The position numbers were made by a program, and so were the translations under genes. Below are positions 25,266 to 34,111 of a stretch of 64,000 bases of DNA, piece after piece. The first letter of the stretch is position 1. Every line of letters begins with the position of its first letter. This stretch comes from Bin94 sp965215535. GTDB taxonomy: Bacteria > Gemmatimonadota > Gemmatimonadetes > Longimicrobiales > Gaopeijiaceae. A model generated the notes under the pieces. That model was given only the letters and a program-made list of their open reading frames with translations. It was not told where the DNA came from and searched no databases. The stretch covers positions 558,001-622,000 of the forward strand of contig OZ244063.1 of the NCBI GenBank assembly GCA_965215535.1, in the 5' to 3' direction.

Positions 25266-26064
25266 TGATGCCGCGTTCGCTCTTGCAGATGAATTCGACA
25301 ATGTACCTGACTTCGGGGGTGGCAAGGGCAGGCTCCGCCTTCACCTGGGCAAGGGCCTGCGAGAGGTTCGGCTTCGACTGGAAGAGGATGCGGTAGAGCT
25401 TCCTGAGCTGCCGGCGCGCGTCGGCGGAGAACCCCCGGCGCTCCAGCCCCACGGTGTTCAGCCCATAGAGCCGGGGCGATGGATTGCCCACCGCGCGACA
25501 GTAGGGCGGCACATCCTTCGGAACCCGCGAACTGCCGCCGACGAAGGCGTGGGCGCCGATGCGCACGAATTGGTGAATGGAGACCAGCCCGCTCACGATC
25601 GCCCAGTCCTCGATGAGGACATGCCCGGCCATGTTGGTCGCATTCGCGAGGATGACATGGTTGCCGATTTCGCAGTCGTGCGCGACATGGCAATAGGCCA
25701 TAATCAGGCAATCCGACCCGATCACGGTGCGTCCCGAGGCCGCCGTTCCCCGGTTCAGGGTGGCGAATTCGCGAATCACCGTGCGGTCGCCCACCTCCAA
25801 CAGGGTGCGTTCCCCCTCGTACTTCAGATCCTGAGGATCGGTCCCCAGCACGGCTCCGTTGGCAATGCGACAGTTGCGCCCTACCGCGGTGTCCCTCTCG
25901 ATCAGCACCCTGGGGCCCACCACGGTGTGCGCGCCGATCGTCACCCCCGGACCCACAATGGCAAAGGGGCCGATCTGCACGCCCGGTCCCAGCACGGCAT
26001 CGTCGTCCACCAGCGCGGTGTCGTGGATCGATGCGTTGCGCGTCTCCGTTTCGACCCCGATCAT
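25258..26064 (-). CDS. lpxA: Acyl-ACP--UDP-N-acetylglucosamine O-acyltransferase LpxA
   Basis: LpxA transfers a 3-hydroxyacyl chain from ACP to the 3 position of UDP-GlcNAc, the first lipid A step. The N-terminal two thirds is a left-handed beta-helix of hexapeptide repeats (VLGPGVQIGPFAIVGPGVTI). The catalytic His is in VAHDCEIGNHVILANAT, and the C-terminal helical bundle contains GLNTVGLERRGFS. It has 268 residues. ATG at 26064 overlaps the lpxC-fabZ stop. If the neighbouring oxidoreductase supplies a 3-amino sugar, LpxA would have to accept it; the sequence does not show which substrate it uses. Confidence 0.96.
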   Translation of the reverse strand: MIGVETETRNASIHDTALVDDDAVLGPGVQIGPFAIVGPGVTIGAHTVVGPRVLIERDTAVGRNCRIANGAVLGTDPQDLKYEGERTLLEVGDRTVIREFATLNRGTAASGRTVIGSDCLIMAYCHVAHDCEIGNHVILANATNMAGHVLIEDWAIVSGLVSIHQFVRIGAHAFVGGSSRVPKDVPPYCRAVGNPSPRLYGLNTVGLERRGFSADARRQLRKLYRILFQSKPNLSQALAQVKAEPALATPEVRYIVEFICKSERGIIV

Positions 26065-27341
26065 CGGTCCACGATTCTTGCCGTCATCTCCGCCTCGGCA
26101 ACCACCTGGCCATCCACCATTCCCCTCCCCTTCATTCGGCAGGTTGCGCGCCGGAATCTGGTGAGTTCGAGCTCGAGGATCAGTTGATCGCCCGGAACGA
26201 CCGGTCGCCGCCACTTCACATTGTTCAGCGACATGAAATAGACAACCTTGTCCCTGGGGTTGCTCACCGTGTCCATCAGGAGCAGGCCGCCGACCTGCGC
26301 CATGGCTTCAATGACAAGGACCCCCGGCATGACCGGGTGTTCGGGAAAGTGGCCGCCAAAGAAGGGCTCGTTGATCGTTACATTCTTGAGCCCCACGATG
26401 CGCCGGCGGGATTCAAATTCGAGGATGCGGTCCACAAGGAGAAGCGGGTAGCGGTGCGGCAGGTAGTGCATGATTCTGCGAATATCGATCTGCCTAGAGC
26501 GATGGCGACGGCGCTGCTCCAGAATTGCCCGCACAAGCGCCACATTGGCGGCATGACTGGGGCGCTCCGAGACGATATGGGCGCGCACCCGCCCCCCCGT
26601 CAGCCAGAGATCGCCGACCAGATCGCCCACCTTGTGGCGAAGGAACTCGTCGGTGTGGCGCAGCGAGTCGTTCAGAACGCGGTCGCCCTCGAGGACCACG
26701 GTGTTTTCGAGCGAGGCTCCCCGTGCAAAGCCGCGCGCGCGGAGCGCCTCGACATCGGAGCGGAAGCCGAAGGTGCGCGCATCGGCAATCTCGCTGGCAA
26801 ACCCCTCGGAATCGATCCGGAAGTCGCCGAACTGCCGCCCGATGGCGGGATGATCGAAATCGATCGTCGCCGAGATCCGCAGACCGTCGCAGGGAAGCGC
26901 CGTATGGCGTCCGCCCCCCGGGTGCGTTACGGTGATCGGTTCGCAGACCTCGATGATCCGCGCCGGCGCCTCGCCGGTCTCGGTGCCCGCCTCGCGCAGC
27001 AGCCGGATCCAGGGAGAAAAGCTGCCATCGAGGATCGGGATCTCGGCGCCATCGACCTCCACCACCGCGTTGTCGATGCCGGTGGCCGCGAAGGCCGCCA
27101 TCAGGTGCTCGACCGTATGCACGACCACCTCGCCCGCGCCGATCGTGGTTCCCAGCTCGGTGCGCACCACCTGGCCGACCTCTGCCACAACAGCGGCGGC
27201 AGCGGGCAGATCCGCGCGCCTGAAGACGATGCCGCTGTCGGCCGGTGCGGGCCGGATCAGGAGGGTGCAGGGTTCACCGGTGTGAATTCCGACGCCCGCC
27301 ACTGAAACCTCGCGGGCAATCGTCTGCTGAAAATCACTCAT
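26061..27341 (-). CDS. lpxC-fabZ: Bifunctional UDP-3-O-acyl-GlcNAc deacetylase / 3-hydroxyacyl-ACP dehydratase
   Basis: A 426-residue fusion. Residues 1-275 are LpxC, the zinc deacetylase that commits the cell to lipid A: zinc ligands are in VHTVEHLMAAF and RHKVGDLVGDLWLTG, and the catalytic-loop His in SHAANVALVR. Residues about 285-426 are FabZ, the hot-dog-fold dehydratase of fatty-acid elongation, with LPHRYPLLLVDRILEF and the active site GGHFPEHPVMPGVLVIEAM. LpxC and FabZ compete for the same hydroxyacyl-ACP pool, so joining them fixes their ratio. Such fusions are known in Bacteroidota, Chlorobiota and relatives. Stop and start overlap lpxA and lpxD. Confidence 0.97.
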   Translation of the reverse strand: MSDFQQTIAREVSVAGVGIHTGEPCTLLIRPAPADSGIVFRRADLPAAAAVVAEVGQVVRTELGTTIGAGEVVVHTVEHLMAAFAATGIDNAVVEVDGAEIPILDGSFSPWIRLLREAGTETGEAPARIIEVCEPITVTHPGGGRHTALPCDGLRISATIDFDHPAIGRQFGDFRIDSEGFASEIADARTFGFRSDVEALRARGFARGASLENTVVLEGDRVLNDSLRHTDEFLRHKVGDLVGDLWLTGGRVRAHIVSERPSHAANVALVRAILEQRRRHRSRQIDIRRIMHYLPHRYPLLLVDRILEFESRRRIVGLKNVTINEPFFGGHFPEHPVMPGVLVIEAMAQVGGLLLMDTVSNPRDKVVYFMSLNNVKWRRPVVPGDQLILELELTRFRRATCRMKGRGMVDGQVVAEAEMTARIVDR

Positions 27342-28407
27342 TCGGAGCGCGCCCCCTCTTCGCTTGGGGGTTCAGCGCCGCAAGCCGACGCTCGACCTCG
27401 CGCAGGCGCCGCGCCAGCTCCGGCAGACGCATCAGGCGGGCCATGGCTCTCAGGTAGCTGCGGTGATCGCGGGCCGGGTAGCCCGACACGATCTGCTCTG
27501 CCGCCACATCGGAGATGACCCCCGCCTGGGCCCCGATCCGGGCGCCTGTCCCGATGGTCAGATGCCCCACCAGCCCCGCCTGTCCCCCGAGCGCCACATC
27601 CTCGCCGACACGGGTCGAACCGGCGATTCCGACCTGGGCCACAATCAGGGTGCGGGCGCCGATCTCGACGTTGTGGCCAAGATGGACCAGGTTGTCGAGC
27701 TTCGCCCCCGCGCCGATGCGGGTGTTGCCGAGCGAACCCCGGTCGATTGTGCAGTTGGCACCGATCTCGACGTCGTCCTCGATCAAGCATCCGCCCACCT
27801 GGGGAACCTTGATATGCCTGTCACCCTCGTGGAGATAGCCGAAGCCGTCCACGCCAATGCGGGTTCCCGCGTGTACGGTCACACGCCTGCCCAGCCGCAC
27901 GCCGGGATAGAGGGTTGTCTGCGGGTGCAGAACCGAGTCCCGCCCCACGCGCACCCCCTCGCCCACAACGCAGTTGGCGCCGATCCGCACCCCCTCGCCG
28001 ATCGTCGCGCCTGCGCCCACAACCGCGCCGGCTCCGATCTCCACCCGTTCGGCGAGAATGGCAGTGGAGTCGATCACCGCCGTCGGGTGCGGCTGCCACC
28101 GCCGGGGGTCCGAGGGGTGCAGAATGCCGATGAGGGTGACAAGCGCTCTCCGGGGATCGCGCACCACAACCCGGTCGGGGGGGCCGCCCTCGGTTCTGCA
28201 GAGGAGTTCGGAGGTGAGCAGCGCCCCGGCTTCGCACCCGGCCAGATCGCCGATATAGCGACGGTCGGCCAGGAGAGCCAGATCGCCCGGTCCGCCATCG
28301 CGCAGCGTGGAGATCCGGCGCACCACGGCATCGGCATCGCCAATGACATCGCCGCCGGTTGCCTCTGCCGCCCGTGCAAGGGTCAAGCCGGTCCACTCCA
28401 CGCCCAC
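27334..28407 (-). CDS. lpxD: UDP-3-O-(3-hydroxyacyl)glucosamine N-acyltransferase LpxD
   Basis: LpxD adds the N-linked hydroxyacyl chain after LpxC deacetylation. The N-terminal uridine-binding domain begins LTLARAAEATGGDVIGDADA; hexapeptide repeats follow (VEIGAGAVVGAGATIGEGV); the catalytic His is in NLVHLGHNVEIGARTLIVAQ; a C-terminal helix ends the protein. I chose GTG at 28407 because GGGGAG lies seven bases upstream and the start does not run into ompH; an ATG at 28443 would add 12 residues. Its end overlaps lpxC-fabZ by eight bases. Confidence 0.95.
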   Translation of the reverse strand: MGVEWTGLTLARAAEATGGDVIGDADAVVRRISTLRDGGPGDLALLADRRYIGDLAGCEAGALLTSELLCRTEGGPPDRVVVRDPRRALVTLIGILHPSDPRRWQPHPTAVIDSTAILAERVEIGAGAVVGAGATIGEGVRIGANCVVGEGVRVGRDSVLHPQTTLYPGVRLGRRVTVHAGTRIGVDGFGYLHEGDRHIKVPQVGGCLIEDDVEIGANCTIDRGSLGNTRIGAGAKLDNLVHLGHNVEIGARTLIVAQVGIAGSTRVGEDVALGGQAGLVGHLTIGTGARIGAQAGVISDVAAEQIVSGYPARDHRSYLRAMARLMRLPELARRLREVERRLAALNPQAKRGRAPNE

Positions 28408-28420
28408 GTCCCCGCTCCCC

Positions 28421-28969
28421 TCATCGGCCTCCGGTATCGGCATCGGCCTGCAGACGGGTCACCACCTCCTGGGTCAGATCCAGCGCGGGATCCGCAGCCA
28501 GAATCACCTGCGATGCGCGGTCCAGGATGATCGCATAGTTCCCCTCCACCCGAACTTCCTCGATTACTGCGGTAATTCGGTCCATGACGGGCTGCAGAAG
28601 CTCGGCCTGTCTCTGCTGGAACTGCACCTCCAGCTCGCCGCGCCGCCTGATCAGCGCCTGCTGCTGATTGCTGATCTCCGCCTCGCGACCCTGACGCGCC
28701 TCGGGGGTCATCGACATGGCCTGCTGCTGGAACTCGCCGATTGCGGTCTGCAACCCCGATTCAAGGAGCTGCAGCTCCGAGGTCGCATCCTGCTGCGCTG
28801 TCTCCAACTGGGTGCGCGCCTCCTGTGCGGGTGCGTACTCGGCGAGCACTGCGTTGGAATCCACATATCCCACCCGGGGCGCCTGGGCTGTCAGCGCCGT
28901 TGTTCCCAGTAGCGAAAGTGCCAGAGTCATTCCCACACGCGATACGCTCATCTTGCGTTGATTCTCCAT
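28421..28969 (-). CDS. OmpH/Skp-family periplasmic chaperone
   Basis: A 182-residue secreted protein: a signal peptide ends near TALTAQA, then VGYVDSNAVLAEYAPAQEAR marks the small beta body, and a long helical arm follows (TEAR-rich, with QQQALIRRRGELEVQFQQRQ), giving the tentacle shape of Skp trimers that hold unfolded outer-membrane proteins. C-terminal residues AIILDRASQVILAADPALDL complete the fold. It lies between bamA and lpxD, the classic order. Start could also be the ATG at 28951. Confidence 0.93.
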   Translation of the reverse strand: MENQRKMSVSRVGMTLALSLLGTTALTAQAPRVGYVDSNAVLAEYAPAQEARTQLETAQQDATSELQLLESGLQTAIGEFQQQAMSMTPEARQGREAEISNQQQALIRRRGELEVQFQQRQAELLQPVMDRITAVIEEVRVEGNYAIILDRASQVILAADPALDLTQEVVTRLQADADTGGR

Positions 28970-29030
28970 TTCATTTGCCTGATTTCCGCGCGCCATCCGC
29001 CCCGGGACGTCTGCGCATGAGCTGATCCGG

Positions 29031-31463
29031 TCAGAAGTTGGGGCCCATCCGGAAGTGAAGCTGCCATCCCGGCTCGGGCTTGTCGAAGCCATAGGCATAG
29101 TCCAGGCCGAGCGGGCCGAAGGGCGTGACGATCTGAACACCGAACCCCGCGCCCCGGAAAAGTCTTGAGGTATTGAGATGACCCGGATCGGTCCAGTTGT
29201 TGCCTGCATCGAAGAAGGCCGAAATGCCGATATTGGAGCCGATGACGGTCTTGAACTCGGCCGTGCTGAGGAAGAAGGCGTTGCCGAGCCGGTCGATCTG
29301 GCGAATTCCGCTGCCGCGTTCGGGAAAGTATCCCTGTGGCGTGATCGAGGTTTCGTCGTATCCGCGGAGCGGCTGGCCGAACTGCACGCCCCCCATCCAG
29401 AAGGACTCGAAGGGAAAGCGCGACGCATCGCCGAAGAGGGCCCCGCCGCGCAGCGAAAGTCCGAGAGCAAACTGGACATTGCCCGGATTCGAATCGTCGC
29501 CGCCAAGCTGTCCCACCGGAATCAGCCACTGGGCCTCGACGGTCTGCTTGACGAACTCGCCCGCACCCCCCAGGGGACCGCCATTCAGCTCCAGGTTGAG
29601 GGTCTGCATCGAGCCCGCAGTCGCAAAGATCGGGTGATTCAGCGTCTGGCGGGTGATTCCCAGCGAGATGGTGCTCAGAGTTCCGGGAGGAAGGCCGAAG
29701 AGCGAGGTGTCCTCGGCGCTGCTGAAGGACTCGTAGCTGGTGCGCGAGAGCGAATAGCCGGCAAAGATCCGCGTGCGCAGCGACCCCGGAAAGGGAACCC
29801 CGAAGCGGGTCGTGAAGCCGGCCCTCCTGCGCCTGCCGGTGGCGAACTGGAAGAAGCGGTCGGTCGAGTTGAAGAGCGAGATGGAGCCGCTGGTGGTGCT
29901 CTGGAAGAGAGCCGGGTCGGTGAAGCTCAGAGTGAAGCTCTGGATGTAGCGCCCGAAGTCCCAGCGTACGCTCCCGACCTTGGCCTGCCCGAAGAGATTG
30001 GGCTGGTCGTAGCCGAGAAAGCCCGACAGTCCCACGCCCCCGCCCACCGCAGTGCCAAACTGAAGCGACCCGGTGGATTTCTCGGTGACATTGAAGACGA
30101 TATCGACATCGCCGGTCTCGTCGTTCGGAAGAATATCGGGATTGGGCATCGGCGACTCGAAGAAGCCCAGCGACTGGATATTCTGGTAGGACTGAATCAG
30201 CCTTGCCTGACTGTACACATCGCCGGGAAGCAGAAAGATCTTTTCGCGGATGATGCGATCGTAGGTGAAGTCGTTGCCCGCGATGACAATGCGATTGACA
30301 TAGGCCTGGCTTTGCTCGCGAATCCGCCAGCGCGCGTGCACGGTCGGAGATCCTGCCACAACCTCGCCGGTCCGTTCCCACGAGGGTTCGAGCTGGGCGT
30401 AGAGGTAGCCCTCGTTGTGGTAGAGATCGCGCACGCTCTGCGCCGCCTCCTCGAAGCGCACCGCATCGAAGACCGCTCCCGCTTCGTTCTGCTCATCGTC
30501 GTTGCCAAAGCCGAGCGCGCCGAGAAGTCCCCCCTCTTCCTCCTCGAAGTAGCCGCGCAGATCCTCTTCCTCAAAGGCGCTGACGCCCTCGACGGAAAAG
30601 TCCGCCAGACGATACTGGGGGCCTTCCTCCAACCGGATTTCGAGCCTGGCCTTGCCGGTGGCCGGATCGACGACGAGGGTGTCGCCGAGCACCTGGAAGT
30701 CGAGGTAGCCCTCGCGGAAATAGCGACGGGGAAGCGCATCGAGGAGGTCGAGCTCGAAGTCGAGGTCGTTGTAGCGCCCGGTACGGAACCAGAAGAAGCT
30801 CTCGGGCTTGGTGTCCATTGCGCCGCGCAGCTCATCGTCGCTGAAACGACTGTTCCCGGAGAAGGTGACCTCGGCAATGGTAACGCGCTGTCCTTCATCG
30901 ACTTCAATCACGACATCGACACTGCCGGGGTCGCCCGGAACCGGCTCTTCGCGACGCTCGATCAGGGCAAAGGGAACTCCGTTGCGGCGCAGCTCTTCGC
31001 GGATCCAGGATTCGGCCCGCGCCATGGCATTGCGCGAGAGGGGGGCGTTTTCCTCCAGTCCCGAATTCTCGATGACGTCGGTGTCGGAGAGCGATTCGAG
31101 CCCCGTAATGCGCACCAGGCGGGCGATGGGGCGCTCCTCGACCTCCAGGATCAGGGTGGTGCGCCCCGAGCTGTCGTCGATCAACGCCGAAACGTCGGCG
31201 TACTGGCCGGTGGCCCAGAGGTTCTTGATGGCGCGCTGAATGTCGAATCCGCTGTTGAGACTTCCCGGCTGAATGCCCGCGACGCCGACAATGGCCTGTT
31301 CGGCGAGCCGCACATGGCCCCGCGACACGATTGTGTCGATCCGGACCAGCGAGCCGCCCGGGTCCTGAAGTGCGTGAAGTTGGATCGGGGACGCCCCCGC
31401 CGCCAGAGCCAGGGCGCAGAGGCCGAAGAGCTTCGCCCGCAGTCGCGATCGGAGACCGGTCAT
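29031..31463 (-). CDS. bamA: Outer membrane protein assembly factor BamA
   Basis: BamA folds and inserts beta-barrel proteins into the outer membrane. After a signal peptide (LFGLCALALAAGASPIQLHA) come about five POTRA domains (residues about 40-430), for example ERPIARLVRITGLESLSD and EGQRVTIAEVTFSGNSRFSD, then a 16-strand barrel. Loop 6 carries LRGYDE in the position of the conserved (V/I)RG(F/Y) motif, and the protein ends in an aromatic residue (RMGPNF), as barrel proteins do. An acidic insert (FEEEEGGLLGALGFGNDDEQ) is found in POTRA 4. At 810 residues it is full length. The start overlaps the clpC stop. Confidence 0.97.
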   Translation of the reverse strand: MTGLRSRLRAKLFGLCALALAAGASPIQLHALQDPGGSLVRIDTIVSRGHVRLAEQAIVGVAGIQPGSLNSGFDIQRAIKNLWATGQYADVSALIDDSSGRTTLILEVEERPIARLVRITGLESLSDTDVIENSGLEENAPLSRNAMARAESWIREELRRNGVPFALIERREEPVPGDPGSVDVVIEVDEGQRVTIAEVTFSGNSRFSDDELRGAMDTKPESFFWFRTGRYNDLDFELDLLDALPRRYFREGYLDFQVLGDTLVVDPATGKARLEIRLEEGPQYRLADFSVEGVSAFEEEDLRGYFEEEEGGLLGALGFGNDDEQNEAGAVFDAVRFEEAAQSVRDLYHNEGYLYAQLEPSWERTGEVVAGSPTVHARWRIREQSQAYVNRIVIAGNDFTYDRIIREKIFLLPGDVYSQARLIQSYQNIQSLGFFESPMPNPDILPNDETGDVDIVFNVTEKSTGSLQFGTAVGGGVGLSGFLGYDQPNLFGQAKVGSVRWDFGRYIQSFTLSFTDPALFQSTTSGSISLFNSTDRFFQFATGRRRRAGFTTRFGVPFPGSLRTRIFAGYSLSRTSYESFSSAEDTSLFGLPPGTLSTISLGITRQTLNHPIFATAGSMQTLNLELNGGPLGGAGEFVKQTVEAQWLIPVGQLGGDDSNPGNVQFALGLSLRGGALFGDASRFPFESFWMGGVQFGQPLRGYDETSITPQGYFPERGSGIRQIDRLGNAFFLSTAEFKTVIGSNIGISAFFDAGNNWTDPGHLNTSRLFRGAGFGVQIVTPFGPLGLDYAYGFDKPEPGWQLHFRMGPNF

Positions 31464-33952
31464 GTCTTCGTCGGGGTTGCCGCGGTGAAGGCAAGGGATT
31501 CGCCCTCGTCGGCCACATCGACTTCGATCTCGTCGCCATCGCCGAACTCCGCCATCAGGATCTTTTCCGAGAGCGGGTCCTCGATATAGCGCCGGATGGC
31601 GCGCCTGAGGGGGCGGGCGCCATAGCGGTCGTCGTAGCCACGGGCGGCAAGAAAATCCACCGCCTGCGAGGTGATCCGGAGCTCGATTCCCGATTCATCG
31701 AGCCGTTCGCGAAGATCGCTCAGCAGGATGTGAACGATCCGGGCAATGTCGTCGCGCGAGAGCGGATGGAAGACGATGGTATCGTCGATCCGGTTGAGGA
31801 ATTCGGGATTGAAGGTGCGGTTGATCTCCTCCGTGACGCCGGCGCGCATCGACTGGTAGCTCGATTCCTCTTCGCTCTGCCGAAATCCGAGGCCGCCCCG
31901 GGCGATATTCCGGGCGCCGAGATTGGAGGTCATGATGAGGACGGTATTCCGGAAATCGACGCGGCGGCCGTAGTTGTCGGTCAGGCGGCCCTCGTCGAGC
32001 ACCTGCAGGAGGATGTTGAAGACATCGGGGTGCGCCTTCTCGATCTCGTCGAGGAGCACGACCGCATAGGGCCGCTTGCGCACCGACCTGGTGAGGGTTC
32101 CGGAGTCGTGGTAGCCGACATATCCGGGCGGAGCGCCGATCAGACGCGACACCGAGAAGCGCTCCATGTATTCGCTCATGTCCACCCGGATCAGCGCATC
32201 GCGGTCGGCAAAGAGGAATTCGGCCAGGGTGCGCGCGAGCTCGGTCTTCCCTACTCCGGTGGGTCCGGAGAAGATGAAGGAGCCGATCGGCCGGTCGGGA
32301 TCCTTGAGCCCTGCGCGGCTGCGCCGGATCGCCCGCGAGATGGCGGCCACGGCCTCGTCCTGGCCCACAATGCGCCGGTGCAGCTCGGCCTCCATGTTGA
32401 CCAGCCGCGCGGTTTCGGCCTGGCGAATGCGGGTCAGCGGAATGCCCGTCCAGCGACTGACGATGAAGGCCACGTCGTCGTCGGTAATTTCGGGGCGGAA
32501 GCGGCGGCGCTCCTCTTCCCACTCGACCCTGGCCTCGCCGATGCATCGCTGGATGTCGCGCTCCTCGTCGCGAAGCTGTGCGGCGCGCTCGAAGTCCTGG
32601 CCGCGGATCGCGCTCTCCTTGGCGGCGGCCGCCTCGGCGAGCTTTTCCTTCAGGTCGTCCACCACGGCGGGGGGAACCTGGCTGGCAATGCGGGCGCGGG
32701 CGCCGGCCTCGTCGATGACGTCGATGGCCTTGTCGGGCAAAAAGCGATCGGTGATGTAGCGGTCGGAGAGTTGTGCGGCGGCGGCCAGGACCTCGTCCGG
32801 AATGGTGACCTTGTGGTGGTCCTCGTAGTGACCCCGCAGCCCCGCAAGGATGGCAATCGTTTCCTCGACGCTCGGCGGATCGACCACAACCGGCTGGAAG
32901 CGCCGCTCCAGGGCTCCATCCTTCTCCACATAGCGACGGTATTCGTTCAGCGTCGAGGCGCCGATGCAGCGCAGTTCGCCCCGGGCCAGCGCCGGCTTGA
33001 GCATGTTGGATGCATCGATCGCGCCCTCGGCCGCTCCGGCTCCGACCATGGAGTGCAGCTCGTCGATAAAGAGAACCACATTGTTGCTCTTCGAGATCTC
33101 GCTGACGACGGCCTTGAGACGCTCCTCGAACTGGCCGCGGTATTTGGTGCCGGCAATCACCGCCGCCATGTCCAGCGCCAGCACCCGGTTGTCGATGAGT
33201 GTTTCGGTGACCTCGCCCCGCGCGATCATCTGGGCCAGCCCCTCGACGATGGCGGTCTTGCCCACCCCGGGTTCGCCGATCAGCACCGGGTTGTTCTTGC
33301 GGCGCCGGCAGAGAATCTCGATCACCCGTTCGATCTCGGTGTCGCGGCCCACGATCGGGTCGAGTTCGCCGCGCTGCGCCAGGCCGGTCAGATCGCGGCA
33401 GAAGTGATCGAGCGCCGGAGTGCGGGATCTCCGGTCCGGACGCTGGGATGATCCTGCCGGAGCGCCGGTCGGGGCGCCGCCTGCCGGAGCCGGGGCGCTG
33501 TCCGAAGAGGCCACATCCGACCCAAGAACCTTGAGGGTCTCGGCGCGGGCCTCGTCAAGGGTGACGCCCAGGGCATTGAGAACCTGCGCTGCAATCCCCT
33601 TCCGCTCCTTGAGGAGGCCCAGGAGCAGATGCTCGGTCCCCACATAGGAATGACTCAGTTCGTGCGCCTCGGCCATCGCAAGCTCGAGAACCTGCTTGGC
33701 CGGGTTTGTATAGGGAAGGTCGCCCAGCGCGATCGTGGCGGTTCCGCGCCGCACCGACTGGTCAATGCGTTCGTGGATCTGATCGAGATCGACATTGAGA
33801 TTCCCCAGAACATGGGCCGCAACCCCCTCGCCTTCGCGAATGAGGCCCAGGAGAATGTGCTCGGTTCCCACATAGTCGTGCTGAAGGCGGATCGCCTCCT
33901 GACGCGCCATGGAGAGAACCTTGCGAACGCGTTCCGTGAAGTTGTAGTTCAT
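31460..33952 (-). CDS. clpC: ATP-dependent Clp protease ATP-binding subunit ClpC
   Basis: ClpC is an AAA+ unfoldase that feeds proteins to ClpP. Residues 1-145 are two Clp-N repeats (RLQHDYVGTEHILLGLIREG), NBD1 has Walker A GEPGVGKTAIVEG at 226-238, a UVR-type M domain lies near 430-460 (DFERAAQLRDEERDIQRC), and NBD2 has GPTGVGKTELARTLAEFLF. The M domain is where McsB or MecA adaptors act in Firmicutes. Length is 830 residues. The ATG at 33952 has GAGGG nine bases upstream. mcsA and mcsB lie directly before it, and bamA is coupled behind it. clpP is not in this window. Confidence 0.96.
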   Translation of the reverse strand: MNYNFTERVRKVLSMARQEAIRLQHDYVGTEHILLGLIREGEGVAAHVLGNLNVDLDQIHERIDQSVRRGTATIALGDLPYTNPAKQVLELAMAEAHELSHSYVGTEHLLLGLLKERKGIAAQVLNALGVTLDEARAETLKVLGSDVASSDSAPAPAGGAPTGAPAGSSQRPDRRSRTPALDHFCRDLTGLAQRGELDPIVGRDTEIERVIEILCRRRKNNPVLIGEPGVGKTAIVEGLAQMIARGEVTETLIDNRVLALDMAAVIAGTKYRGQFEERLKAVVSEISKSNNVVLFIDELHSMVGAGAAEGAIDASNMLKPALARGELRCIGASTLNEYRRYVEKDGALERRFQPVVVDPPSVEETIAILAGLRGHYEDHHKVTIPDEVLAAAAQLSDRYITDRFLPDKAIDVIDEAGARARIASQVPPAVVDDLKEKLAEAAAAKESAIRGQDFERAAQLRDEERDIQRCIGEARVEWEEERRRFRPEITDDDVAFIVSRWTGIPLTRIRQAETARLVNMEAELHRRIVGQDEAVAAISRAIRRSRAGLKDPDRPIGSFIFSGPTGVGKTELARTLAEFLFADRDALIRVDMSEYMERFSVSRLIGAPPGYVGYHDSGTLTRSVRKRPYAVVLLDEIEKAHPDVFNILLQVLDEGRLTDNYGRRVDFRNTVLIMTSNLGARNIARGGLGFRQSEEESSYQSMRAGVTEEINRTFNPEFLNRIDDTIVFHPLSRDDIARIVHILLSDLRERLDESGIELRITSQAVDFLAARGYDDRYGARPLRRAIRRYIEDPLSEKILMAEFGDGDEIEVDVADEGESLAFTAATPTKT

Positions 33953-34111
33953 CCTCGATGGCCCTCGCCACGTCTTCACAAATGATTGCGCCTGCGGGGA
34001 ACAATCGGCACTGCGCCACCGCACGCGGTACACCTAATGTATCACCTTCCCCTGCGCGGGCATGCCGAATACGCGGTGAAGTCCCCGGGCCGGCAGGGCC
34101 GGGGCGCGGCC

